A DNA stretch of 11,114 bases from Pseudomonadota bacterium (GCA_021816505.1 JAKAXS010000051.1:1-11114), one strand, 5' to 3'; shown: positions 1 through 6,751, numbered from the stretch's first letter. Notes: a model not told the origin generated them from the sequence alone. Made by a program: numbers and translations.

Positions 1-1498
1 GCGCCAAGCTCTCAGGTACGATCCACGCGCGGTAGCTGCCGGCGCGCACGGCGCGCGCGCAGCTGAGCCGGCCGCGGTCGACCGCGCACGTCCCGTCGAT
101 CTTCAGCATTTGTGTCTCGCGGCGGTCGTGGCGCAGGATGCGCATGTCGACCGGCTGCAGCTGGAACAGACCCGCTCCGGTCTCGACATTGCGGAACGCG
201 CACACCAGCGAATGGCGGCACGCGCCCGCGCGCTGTCCCAGCGTATTGCCGGGCCCGAACGCACGCGCGCGCGTCATCGCAGTGGCCGTGTCCTCCATGC
301 CGTTGCTGACGTAGCACTGCGCGCCGATGCAGACGATGGGGTCGGCAGTCTTCTCGCGACGGCGAATGCCGCGCGTTCCCGGCTCCATCACGAGCAGGAT
401 CGTGGCTCGCGTCTCGTTCGTGTCGGCCGCGGCGACGTTGCGAACCGGTCTGCCGGTCGCGGGCATCGGTCGCGATGCGGGCCGTGGCTCGATTTCGTCC
501 GGTGCTGGTCCGCCGAGCGCGCTGTAGCCTTCGCGTGCCCCCTTCGCCTCGCGCTGCTCGCGTGCGCGTGCAAGCTTCTCGCTCAACTGCCGTGCTTCCG
601 CCTCGCGCTCGGCCTCCATGCGGCGCTGGTCGTCCGCCTTGCGCGCGGCCTCGACACGCGCGTTGATCGCCTCGGCCTCGCGCTGCCGCGCCGCCGTCTG
701 CTCGGCTTCACGCCGCTGCGCGTCAGCACGCTTCGCCTCCTCGATGCGCAGCTTGGCCGCCTCGATCTCGCGCTTCTGCGCCTCGGCCCGTTCCTGTTCG
801 GCTTTCGCCTTCGCTGCGGCGAGTTCTTCGGCTTTCGCCTTGCGTTCCGCCTCGGCCTTCGCCGCCGCCTGCTCCTGCTCCACCTTGCGGCGCGCGTCGA
901 TCTCGCGCTGCTGCGCCTCGGCCCGCTCCTGTTCGGCTTTTGCCTTCGCTGCGGCCAGCTGTTCGGCTTCGGCTTTCGCCTTGCGTTCCGCTTCGGCCTT
1001 CGCTGCCGCCTGCTCCTGCTCGGCCTTGCGGCGTGCGTCGGCTTCTTTGATCAATGCGGCTTCGCGTGCGGCGCGTTCTCGCGCGGCCTTGTCCTCGGCT
1101 TCCTCGGACTGACGGCGCTGCTCGGCGATGCGCTGAGCCTCCTCCGCCGCCGCTCTCTTGGCATCGGCCTCTTGCGAAGCGGCGCGCTCGCGCGCGGCTG
1201 CATCTTCCGCCGCTTTGCGCTCCGACGCCTCGGCCTTGGCGCGGTCCAGCATCTCCTGCTCGTCCGCCCGGAACCGCTCTTCGTCCTGCAGCTTGCGCTC
1301 CAGCGTTCGCCGATCGACATCGTCGGCAGGCTGAGACGGCGCGGTGTCGGACGCGAATTTGTCGGCGATGGAATGGGCCGCGCGGCTGTCGGAGCGCCTG
1401 TCTCCGGCCCGCCTGTCGTCAGCATGGGCCGGGTGTAGCCCTACGACGAAAACGGTGCCGACTAAACCGAGCCAAGCCCGCCAGCGCACCGTCGTCAT
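1..1498 (-). CDS. Secreted coiled-coil protein with Cys-rich C-terminal domain (3' end cut by window edge)
   Basis: The frame is open from an ATG at 1498 to the left edge (499 codons) with no stop; an in-frame TAG lies four codons upstream, so this ATG is the first possible start. Residues 1-26 look like a Sec signal peptide with a signal peptidase I site (AHA/DD). Residues about 63-320 are a nearly unbroken Ala/Glu/Lys/Arg/Gln-rich helix, predicted coiled coil, like the middle domain of TolA. It contains a near-perfect tandem duplication (residues 154-200 and 201-245). After a short Pro-rich linker (about 328-352) comes a compact domain with six cysteines (C390, C395, C427, C433, C471, C480), spaced as three pairs that could form disulfides in the periplasm. 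There is no transmembrane helix after the signal peptide, so it is not TolA itself. I recall similar C-terminal domains in uncharacterised proteins of Bradyrhizobium-like bacteria, but I can assign no function. The ribosome binding site is weak. Confidence 0.8.
   Translation of the reverse strand, partial: MTTVRWRAWLGLVGTVFVVGLHPAHADDRRAGDRRSDSRAAHSIADKFASDTAPSQPADDVDRRTLERKLQDEERFRADEQEMLDRAKAEASERKAAEDAAARERAASQEADAKRAAAEEAQRIAEQRRQSEEAEDKAARERAAREAALIKEADARRKAEQEQAAAKAEAERKAKAEAEQLAAAKAKAEQERAEAQQREIDARRKVEQEQAAAKAEAERKAKAEELAAAKAKAEQERAEAQKREIEAAKLRIEEAKRADAQRREAEQTAARQREAEAINARVEAARKADDQRRMEAEREAEARQLSEKLARAREQREAKGAREGYSALGGPAPDEIEPRPASRPMPATGRPVRNVAAADTNETRATILLVMEPGTRGIRRREKTADPIVCIGAQCYVSNGMEDTATAMTRARAFGPGNTLGQRAGACRHSLVCAFRNVETGAGLFQLQPVDMRILRHDRRETQMLKIDGTCAVDRGRLSCARAVRAGSYRAWIVPESLA
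764..1039 (-). repeat. Tandem direct repeat (141 bp + 135 bp) inside the coiled-coil gene
   Basis: Positions 899-1039 and 764-898 are adjacent, nearly identical copies in the same reading frame, encoding 47 and 45 residues. Each begins with DARRK and ends with QREI. The only length difference is 6 bp (AEAEQL against AEEL), with a few substitutions. The similarity extends to synonymous positions, which points to a recent duplication by slippage or unequal recombination. It lengthens the coiled coil without breaking the frame. Confidence 0.85.
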
Positions 1499-1588
1499 GA
1501 CCGCACCCTATACCCGTGTTTCCGCCGCGGGCACTCTGTTGGAGGATTCCGGCAACACGGCGATGGAATAGAGTCAATCCGGTGGTGC

Positions 1589-2458
1589 TTACGTGCCGGC
1601 CGCAAGGATTCCGCGCAGGCCATCCCGGTAGTTCGGATAGCGCAGCTCCACGCCGAGATCGCCCTTCAACCGCGCATTCGAAACGCGCCGGTTGGACTCG
1701 TAGAAGCTGCGCGCCATCGGCGACAGCGGCGCGTCCTCGAAAGCGATCTCCGCCGGCGGCGTCATGCCGATCAGGTCCGCGGCGTAGGTGATCACGTCCT
1801 GGGGCGGCGCCGGCTCGTCGTCGGCCACGTTGTAGATGTCGTGCGCCCCGCGCCCGCTCATCGCCGCCGCAACGATGCGCGCGATATCATCGACGTGGAT
1901 GCGGTTGAACACCTGGCCCGGCTTGACGATGCGTTGCGCGCGGCCCGAGCGCAGGCTGTCGAACGCGCTGCGCCCCGGTCCGTAAATGCCAGCAAGGCGA
2001 AACACCTGCGCCTGCCGTTTCGCGCTTCTCAGCGTATCGAGCCAGCTCCGCTCCGCCGCGATGCGCCAGCGGGTTCGGTCGAAGTCGCCGCTAACGTCGC
2101 TCGCCTCGTCCACCCACCCGCCGTGCGTGTTGCCGTAGACGCCGACCGTGGACAGGTAGCCGGCCCACCTGAGTTGGGGCACCGCCAGAACGTCCGAGCC
2201 GTAAACCCGCAACACGGGATCGCCACGCGCATCCGGCGGCGCCGACGTCAGAACATGCGTCGCGCCTGCCAGCGCTGCCTGCACGGCATCCACATGCGTT
2301 TCACCGTCGAACACAAAGGCGTCGAAGCCCGCCGCACGCAGCTTCGCCACGGCCTCGACCGACCGTGCCGTACCGCCCACGCGCCATCCGGCTTGCAACA
2401 ACGGACGCGCCAGCGCCTGTGCCGTGTAGCCCAGCCCGAAACAGAACAAGTGGCTCAT
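1589..2458 (-). CDS. Atypical SDR / NAD-dependent epimerase-like protein (YeeZ-type)
   Basis: 289 residues, of the extended short-chain dehydrogenase superfamily. The N-terminal beta-strand runs into a GLGYTAQAL motif (residues 8-16), a Rossmann dinucleotide-binding loop of the form seen in YeeZ-like proteins. STVGVYG (103-109) matches the active-site Ser strand, followed by NRIHVDDIA (195-203) and YNVADDEP (219-226), which are typical of extended SDRs. The usual Tyr-x-x-x-Lys catalytic pair is not visible where expected; that place holds an Arg/Trp-rich DRTRWRIAAERSW stretch (127-139). It may therefore bind NAD(P) without ordinary dehydrogenase chemistry. A longer frame begins 13 codons upstream, but the ATG at 2458 is chosen because it overlaps the queG stop codon in an ATGA arrangement and places the Rossmann motif at the usual distance from the N-terminus. 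It is probably translated by coupling to queG. The substrate is unknown. Confidence 0.85.
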   Translation of the reverse strand: MSHLFCFGLGYTAQALARPLLQAGWRVGGTARSVEAVAKLRAAGFDAFVFDGETHVDAVQAALAGATHVLTSAPPDARGDPVLRVYGSDVLAVPQLRWAGYLSTVGVYGNTHGGWVDEASDVSGDFDRTRWRIAAERSWLDTLRSAKRQAQVFRLAGIYGPGRSAFDSLRSGRAQRIVKPGQVFNRIHVDDIARIVAAAMSGRGAHDIYNVADDEPAPPQDVITYAADLIGMTPPAEIAFEDAPLSPMARSFYESNRRVSNARLKGDLGVELRYPNYRDGLRGILAAGT

Positions 2459-3633
2459 GCGTGGATCTCTTGCGTGCCGTTGCGTCCATGCAGCCACTCC
2501 GAGACAACGGCTTCGTCGTCCTCCACTGCCAGAGCCTCTTCGCGTATCGGCGCCACGTCGCTTTCGTCCAGCATCTCCTGCAGCGCCCAGGCGGCCATGG
2601 CGCGCACCAGCGGAGACGTTGCGCGCACGTGGGGGCGCACGTCGTCGGCCAGTGAACGATCCCGGGTGTTGCCGGCTGCGATCAGCACGTTGCGCAGGAA
2701 GCGGTCGCGGCCCGTGCGCTTGACCGGCGTGCCGCGAAAGCGCTCGCGAAAACGCTCGTCGTCGAGGGCGAGCAGTTCGCCCAGCGGCGGCAGCTGCGTT
2801 CCCTCCACCGCCGCGAACTTCGCCTCACGCGAGGCGGCGGCGAACTTGTTCCATGGGCAGACGGCCAGGCAGTCGTCGCAACCGAACACGCGGTTGCCGA
2901 TCGCACGCCGAAACGCGCGGTCGATGTGGCCTTTGTGCTCGATGGTCAGGTAGGCGATGCAGCGCCGCGCATCGAGCTGGTAAGGCGCCGGGAACGCCTG
3001 CGTGGGACACACGTCCAGGCAACGGCGGCAGCTGCCGCAGTGATCCACCTCGGGTTCGTCGGCTTCCAGGTCCGCGAGGCTGGCGATGGCGCCGAGAAAC
3101 AGCCACGAGCCGTGCGTGCGCGAAACCAGATTGGTGTGCTTGCCCTGCCAGCCCAGACCCGCCGCCTGCGCCAACGGCTTTTCCATCAGCGGCGCGGTGT
3201 CGACGAACACCTTCACATCCTGACCCGACGCCGCATGCAGCCAACGCGCAAGCGCCTTCAGCCGCGCCTTCACGACGTCGTGGTAATCCTTGCCCTGCGC
3301 GTAGACGGAAACGATGCCGCGATCTGGCTGCTGCAAACCGTCCAGCGGATTGCGCTCCGGCGCGTAGCTCATGCCCAGCATGACGATGGACCGTACCTCC
3401 GGCCACAGCGCGCGCGGATCCCGGCGCCGCTCGGCCGTACTCTCCATCCAGTCCATGTCGCCGTGCCGGCCATGCGCCAGAAATGCCATCAGCCGCTCGC
3501 CGGCCGCGCCGATCGCGTCCGGCCGCGTCACGTTGACGGCGTCGAACCCGAGCGCGCGCGCCTCCGCCAGCAGCCGGGACTTGAGATCCTGCGGCTCCGT
3601 CTGGCGCGGCATCGAATGGGCAGTTGCGGGCAT
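2455..3633 (-). CDS. queG: Epoxyqueuosine reductase QueG
   Basis: Cytoplasmic, cobalamin-dependent iron-sulfur enzyme that reduces epoxyqueuosine to queuosine in the anticodon wobble position of tRNAs, the last step of queuosine synthesis. With an ATG start at 3633 the protein has 392 residues. The motif VDTAPLMEKPLAQAAGLGW contains the family's catalytic Asp (about residue 145) and a Gly-rich cobalamin-contacting segment. Two [4Fe-4S] signatures follow: C-x2-C-x2-C-x3-CP at 199-209, and a Cys at 225 with C-x2-C-x3-CP at 252-259. The C-terminal 100 residues look like the helical HEAT-type repeat that contacts tRNA. The frame also allows a TTG start at 3651 overlapping the fzlA stop (TTGA), and an ATG at 3612. 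The ATG at 3633 is preferred because GGGG lies at a suitable distance upstream. The 3' end overlaps the SDR gene by 4 bp. Confidence 0.95.
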   Translation of the reverse strand: MPATAHSMPRQTEPQDLKSRLLAEARALGFDAVNVTRPDAIGAAGERLMAFLAHGRHGDMDWMESTAERRRDPRALWPEVRSIVMLGMSYAPERNPLDGLQQPDRGIVSVYAQGKDYHDVVKARLKALARWLHAASGQDVKVFVDTAPLMEKPLAQAAGLGWQGKHTNLVSRTHGSWLFLGAIASLADLEADEPEVDHCGSCRRCLDVCPTQAFPAPYQLDARRCIAYLTIEHKGHIDRAFRRAIGNRVFGCDDCLAVCPWNKFAAASREAKFAAVEGTQLPPLGELLALDDERFRERFRGTPVKRTGRDRFLRNVLIAAGNTRDRSLADDVRPHVRATSPLVRAMAAWALQEMLDESDVAPIREEALAVEDDEAVVSEWLHGRNGTQEIHA

Positions 3634-3647
3634 CGCCCCGTTTAAAC

Positions 3648-4340
3648 TCAAAAATCGAGGTCCGTATAGATTAACGGCGGCGGCAGGCCGGGCAACCGGT
3701 CAGTCAGCAGCGGACGGAACGACCGGCGCGACTTGATGCGCGAGTACCAGGTCTTCACCGACTGAAACTCTTCCCACGGCACCTCGCCCAGGTAGTCGGC
3801 ACACGACAGATGGCTTGCCGCCGCCATGTCGGCGAAGCTCAAGTCCTTGCCCGCCAGCCAGCCATTTTGGTCGGCCAGATGCGAGATGTAGCTCATGTGA
3901 TAACGCAGGTTGGCGCGGATGGCGCGCAGCACGCCGGTGTCGGGCGACTGCGGCACGTCCGGCCGCATGCGCGCATAGGTCTTCTCCGTCAGCAGCTCGC
4001 GCGTGACTTCGCGGTTCATCTTGCCGTGAAACCAGTCGACGAGACGGCGCACTTCGGCACGCTGCGCCGCGTCGCCTGGAAACAGCGGCACGTCATCGCC
4101 GCTTCCCTCTTCGGTTTTCCGATCCGCCAGATATTCCGACACCGCGTAGGCACCGCAAATGGCCGGGCCGCCCTCGGTCTGGAGAACGGGCAGCTCGCCC
4201 GCCGGGTTGAGGGCCAGAAATTCTTCGCGCCACTCCCACGGGAATTCCTCCGTGAAGTCGGCCTCGATCTCGAGCTCACCCAGCGCCACGCGGATGGAGC
4301 GCGAATGTGGGCAAAGGCGAAAATGCGTCAGCGCGTACAT
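3648..4340 (-). CDS. fzlA: FtsZ-binding protein FzlA (GST-fold cell-division factor)
   Basis: 230 residues with a glutathione S-transferase fold: a thioredoxin-like N-terminal domain (about 1-78, start MYALTHFRLCPHSRS, cis-Pro loop near ELPVL) and an all-helical domain (about 87-210). The whole-protein pattern matches FzlA of Caulobacter and Agrobacterium, including the SFADMAAASHLSCADYLGEV helix and the C-terminal tail ending YTDLDF. In Caulobacter, FzlA binds FtsZ, curves filaments and couples the Z-ring to septal peptidoglycan synthesis through FtsW/FtsI. A C-terminal Asp (D227, from memory) is needed for that signal, and here an Asp also sits at 227. Glutathione-dependent activity is not expected. 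An in-frame TGA two codons upstream fixes the ATG at 4340 as the first start. It is the first gene of a probable fzlA-queG-SDR operon. A plain GST is the alternative, less likely. Confidence 0.9.
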   Translation of the reverse strand: MYALTHFRLCPHSRSIRVALGELEIEADFTEEFPWEWREEFLALNPAGELPVLQTEGGPAICGAYAVSEYLADRKTEEGSGDDVPLFPGDAAQRAEVRRLVDWFHGKMNREVTRELLTEKTYARMRPDVPQSPDTGVLRAIRANLRYHMSYISHLADQNGWLAGKDLSFADMAAASHLSCADYLGEVPWEEFQSVKTWYSRIKSRRSFRPLLTDRLPGLPPPLIYTDLDF

Positions 4341-4566
4341 CGATCATCGTCCGCGATTCGAAAATGTTTGCCGCAGTCGTAGCCTGCAGTCGGCGCTACG
4401 CGTTTAACGCACTCTGAAAGCGCCCCCAAGGACTCCCATCGTCACCGGCGCACCCTCTGGTCGCACCCTGGGCACACCCTGGGCGACGCCCGGGACTTAT
4501 GCCATAACGCGCCCGTGTTGACCCGCCCAAATCGATTTCCACCACAGGCTACGGAGTTCCGCCGCA
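4341..4566. promoter_or_regulatory. Divergent fzlA / uppP intergenic region
   Basis: These 226 bp separate the two divergently read genes and must hold both promoters, but I see no convincing -35/-10 pair for either. Visible elements: GANTC sites (possible CcrM methylation sites) at 4355-4359 and 4431-4435; an inverted repeat CGTAGC/GCTACG (4378-4383 and 4395-4400, 11-nt loop); a perfect 11-bp palindrome GCGTTTAACGC (4400-4410); TTAA-N7-TGAA at 4404-4418, one base off a CtrA box; and CACCCT-type repeats at 4451-4483. A GGAG sits 10 nt before the uppP ATG. Any of the small motifs could arise by chance. Confidence 0.4.
4451..4483. repeat. Three spaced CACCCT-type direct repeats upstream of uppP
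   Basis: CACCCTCTGG at 4451-4460 is followed by two exact copies of CACCCTGGG at 4464-4472 and 4475-4483. The starts are 13 and 11 bp apart, about one helical turn, as for protein sites on one face of DNA. The repeat lies about 85-115 bp upstream of the uppP start. No known regulator is recognised; slippage or a degenerate repeat is equally possible. Confidence 0.4.
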
Positions 4567-5370
4567 ATGCCCACCTGGCAAGTCGTTCTGCTTGGCCTGA
4601 TCGAAGGCTTGACCGAGTTCCTTCCCGTGTCCTCCACGGGTCATGTCGTTCTGGCGGGGCATTTCCTGGGCTTTGATTCGCCCGGCAAGACGTTCGAGAT
4701 CCTCATTCAGCTGGGCGCGATCCTGGCGATCCTGACGGTCTACTTCGCCAAGCTCTGGCAGATGGCGCGCGATCTGCCCCATGATCGCGGAACGCAGCGC
4801 TTCGTGCTCGGCGTCTTGCTGGCCTTCCTGCCCGCGATGGTTCTGGGCGCCGCCTTGAACCAGGTGATCGACCTGCTGCTCAATACGCCGGTCATCATCT
4901 GCATCAGCTTGATCGTGGGCGGTATCATTCTGCTGGCCGTAGACCGCATGGCGCTGACGCCGAGCATCCATCGCGTCGAAGAGATACCCCCGCTGATGGC
5001 GCTGAAGATCGGCCTTTGCCAGTGCCTGGCGATGATCCCCGGCGTCTCGCGCTCCGGCGCAACCATCGTCGGCGCGATGCTGATGGGAACCGACAAGCGC
5101 ACGGCGGCGGAGTTCTCGTTCTTCCTCGCCATGCCGACGATGGCCGGCGCCTTCGCCTTCAAGCTGTGGAAGTCGTGGGGAAGCCTTTCGGCGGACGATG
5201 CCTTCGCCATCACGCTCGGCTTCATCGTCGCGTTCATCAGCGGCGTGATCGTCGTGCGCAAGCTGCTCGACTACGTGAGCCACTACGGCTTCAGCGTCTT
5301 TGGCTGGTGGCGCATCCTGGTGGGAACGGCCGGCTTGGTGGGGTTGTTCCTGATGGCGCAGCCAGCTTAG
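4567..5370 (+). CDS. uppP: Undecaprenyl-diphosphate phosphatase UppP (BacA)
   Basis: 267-residue polytopic inner-membrane protein that dephosphorylates undecaprenyl pyrophosphate to the monophosphate, recycling the lipid carrier for peptidoglycan and polysaccharide synthesis; it is linked to bacitracin resistance. The length is normal for the family. The first signature, EGLTEFLPVSSTGH (residues 13-26), holds the two essential Glu (13, 17), the Ser pair and the His. The second, PGVSRSGAT (158-166), holds the catalytic Arg162. Several hydrophobic membrane segments lie between and after these. The ATG at 4567 puts the first motif at the family's usual distance from the N-terminus, with GGAG upstream. 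It is read divergently from fzlA and converges on ptsN, 12 bp from stop to stop, with no clear intrinsic terminator between them. Confidence 0.96.
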   Translation: MPTWQVVLLGLIEGLTEFLPVSSTGHVVLAGHFLGFDSPGKTFEILIQLGAILAILTVYFAKLWQMARDLPHDRGTQRFVLGVLLAFLPAMVLGAALNQVIDLLLNTPVIICISLIVGGIILLAVDRMALTPSIHRVEEIPPLMALKIGLCQCLAMIPGVSRSGATIVGAMLMGTDKRTAAEFSFFLAMPTMAGAFAFKLWKSWGSLSADDAFAITLGFIVAFISGVIVVRKLLDYVSHYGFSVFGWWRILVGTAGLVGLFLMAQPA

Positions 5371-5382
5371 CCGCGCCGCGTA

Positions 5383-5847
5383 TCAGGCCGCGTGCGAGGC
5401 GACGGGTGCGGTGAGCACGGTCCGCAACGACTGCGCATCGGCGGCGCCGCGCAGTTGTTCCAGGGTGCTCGGCTCGCGAACCAGCCGCGAGATGCGCGCC
5501 AGCGCCTTCAGGTGATCACCGCTCGCGTGCTCGGGTGCGAGCAGCAGGAAGATCAAGTCGACCGGCTCACCGTCCTGAGACTCGAAATCGATCGGCGATG
5601 ACAGCCTGGCGAACAGGCACGTGATGCCCTCGAGTGCCTTCAGCTTGACATGCGGGATGGCGATGCCGCGGCCGAGACCCGTCGAGCCGAGCCGTTCGCG
5701 TTGCAGCAGCGTTTCGAAGATCTGCCGTTCGTCGACGCCGGTGACGACGGCAGCACGCGCCGCGAGTTCCTGCAGGGCCTGCTTTTTGCAGGTGACCTGA
5801 AGCGCAGGGAGAATGCCGTCGGAAGCCAAGAGATCGCTAAGATCCAT
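5383..5847 (-). CDS. ptsN: PTS IIA-like nitrogen-regulatory protein PtsN (EIIA-Ntr)
   Basis: 154 residues, one PTS_EIIA type 2 domain. It is the terminal phosphoryl acceptor of the nitrogen PTS (PtsP to NPr/HPr to PtsN), a regulator rather than a sugar transporter; in other proteobacteria it affects potassium transport, sensor kinases and (p)ppGpp metabolism. The phosphorylated His is His66 in GRGIAIPHVKL, and the later segment DHLKALARISRLVRE is typical of the family. The start MDLSDLLAS is at the expected place, and no other NTG start is available immediately upstream in frame. It follows hpf at 104 bp with no evident promoter of its own, so it is probably read with hpf. The rpoN-hpf-ptsN order is the classic one. 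The NPr and RapZ genes that follow in enterobacteria are absent; the next gene is the convergent uppP. Confidence 0.95.
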   Translation of the reverse strand: MDLSDLLASDGILPALQVTCKKQALQELAARAAVVTGVDERQIFETLLQRERLGSTGLGRGIAIPHVKLKALEGITCLFARLSSPIDFESQDGEPVDLIFLLLAPEHASGDHLKALARISRLVREPSTLEQLRGAADAQSLRTVLTAPVASHAA

Positions 5848-5951
5848 CGCGTTCGTCCACCCAGTTGCACCCCGCCACGCCCGATGCCTTGCGTCAAGCG
5901 TGCCGGTTGTCGTTCGTGATCCTAACGGGCCCCTTGCCCCTTACACGCGCG

Positions 5952-6542
5952 CTAACTCTGAGACGACGCGTTAATCCCCGGTTTGGGATCAATCCATCCG
6001 ATGTGACCATCGTCCCGGCGGTAGACCACGTTTAAGCCGCCGTGACCAGCGTTACGAAAAACGAGGAATGCGGACTCAGTTAGATCGAGTTGCATAACAG
6101 CTTCGCTGACGGCGAGTTCCCGTACGCCACGCTCGCTCTCGGCAACGATGATCGGATGGGCTGAACCATTAACCTCATCATGAGCATCGTCGTCGACTCG
6201 AACGGTGTAATCCGCCGCGGCAACTTCATTGCCGTGTCCTTTGACACCATGATGACTTTTCAGGCGCCGCTTATGCCGGCGTACGCGGGTCTCCAGCCGA
6301 TCGATCGCCGCGTCTGCGCTTGCATACGCATCGCCACCTTCGCCGCTGGCTTCGAGCGTCAGTCCACTGGGAATCTTGATCGAACAGTCGGTTTTGAAGC
6401 CGCTGCGTTCTTTCTCGAGCCGGATATGGCCCGAAATATCCTCACCAATGTACTTCCCCAGACTGACGCCGATCTTGTCAGTGATGTAGGTCTTGAACGC
6501 GTCGCCTGCGTCAACATTCTTGCCGGTGATTTGGATTGTCAT
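5952..6542 (-). CDS. hpf: Long-form ribosome hibernation promoting factor HPF (RaiA/YvyD type)
   Basis: 196 residues. Residues 2-100 are the S30AE domain (start MTIQITGKNV), which binds the 30S decoding centre. Residues about 101-128 are an acidic linker. Residues about 129-186 are the C-terminal dimerisation domain (SEAVMQLDLTESAFLVFRNAGHGG and the terminal GHIGWIDPK). This two-domain form dimerises 70S ribosomes into 100S particles in stationary phase, unlike the short enterobacterial HPF. The gene is less GC-rich than its neighbours (about 57% in the lines I counted, against about 70% in parts of queG), perhaps reflecting codon use for high expression. No Shine-Dalgarno is obvious before the ATG; that segment can pair with the far end of the leader. 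It has its own promoter (6680-6708). Confidence 0.95.
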   Translation of the reverse strand: MTIQITGKNVDAGDAFKTYITDKIGVSLGKYIGEDISGHIRLEKERSGFKTDCSIKIPSGLTLEASGEGGDAYASADAAIDRLETRVRRHKRRLKSHHGVKGHGNEVAAADYTVRVDDDAHDEVNGSAHPIIVAESERGVRELAVSEAVMQLDLTESAFLVFRNAGHGGLNVVYRRDDGHIGWIDPKPGINASSQS

Positions 6543-6679
6543 CGCGATGCCCGTACGTATGCCTCAAGAACTCAATTACCAGCCGGTCCCAATCGTTTCA
6601 CAACATCGGAACCGATAAGAAAAACTGAATTCGCTCAATATGTTAGCCTGGCAACGCATCGCGCACTCGGTTGAACTTA

Positions 6680-6708
6680 AACGTAGGCCGCGTCGCGCTT
6701 CATGTCAA
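6680..6708 (-). promoter_or_regulatory. Sigma-70-type promoter for hpf-ptsN
   Basis: On the minus strand TTGACA (6703-6708) is followed after exactly 17 bp by TACGTT (6680-6685). The -35 is a perfect consensus and the -10 a reasonable alphaproteobacterial one. It lies between the rpoN stop and the hpf start, directed at hpf. Transcription would begin near 6673 and give a leader of about 130 nt. No sigma-54 (-24/-12) element was seen here. Confidence 0.65.
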
Positions 6709-6751
6709 CGGAAGCACAAGCGGCGCCGACGCGAACGACCGGAATATGGCG

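Noticed and set aside
110..1438. A 442-codon plus-strand open frame opposite the coiled-coil gene
   Set aside because: It is the complement of a repetitive, high-GC coding region. The product is a Leu/Arg/Phe-rich repeat with no family pattern, while the minus strand gives a signal peptide and a coherent protein.
1841..2953. A 370-codon plus-strand open frame across the SDR and queG genes
   Set aside because: It spans the junction of two well-supported minus-strand genes and has no recognisable motif; it is a GC-driven shadow.
2926..3645. A 239-codon plus-strand open frame opposite queG
   Set aside because: Arg/Gln/His-rich with no motif, fully antisense to a clear QueG with its Fe-S signatures.
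4518..4546. TTGACC as a -35 box for uppP
   Set aside because: At 17-18 bp downstream there is only ACCACA/CCACAG, which is not a credible -10 element.
4549..5283. A 244-codon minus-strand open frame opposite uppP
   Set aside because: Composition is Asp/Gln/Arg/His-rich, the typical shadow of a membrane-protein gene; UppP motifs lie on the other strand.
5371..5382. A bidirectional terminator between uppP and ptsN
   Set aside because: Only 12 bp separate the stops, and I found no stable hairpin with flanking A/T runs around them.
5848..5951. A separate ptsN promoter based on TTGACG in the hpf-ptsN gap
   Set aside because: The positions where a -10 should lie are G-rich, with no TATAAT-like sequence.
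5952..6542. hpf as a horizontally acquired gene because of its lower GC
   Set aside because: It sits in its conserved place between rpoN and ptsN and is a core gene. Codon bias from high expression explains the composition better.
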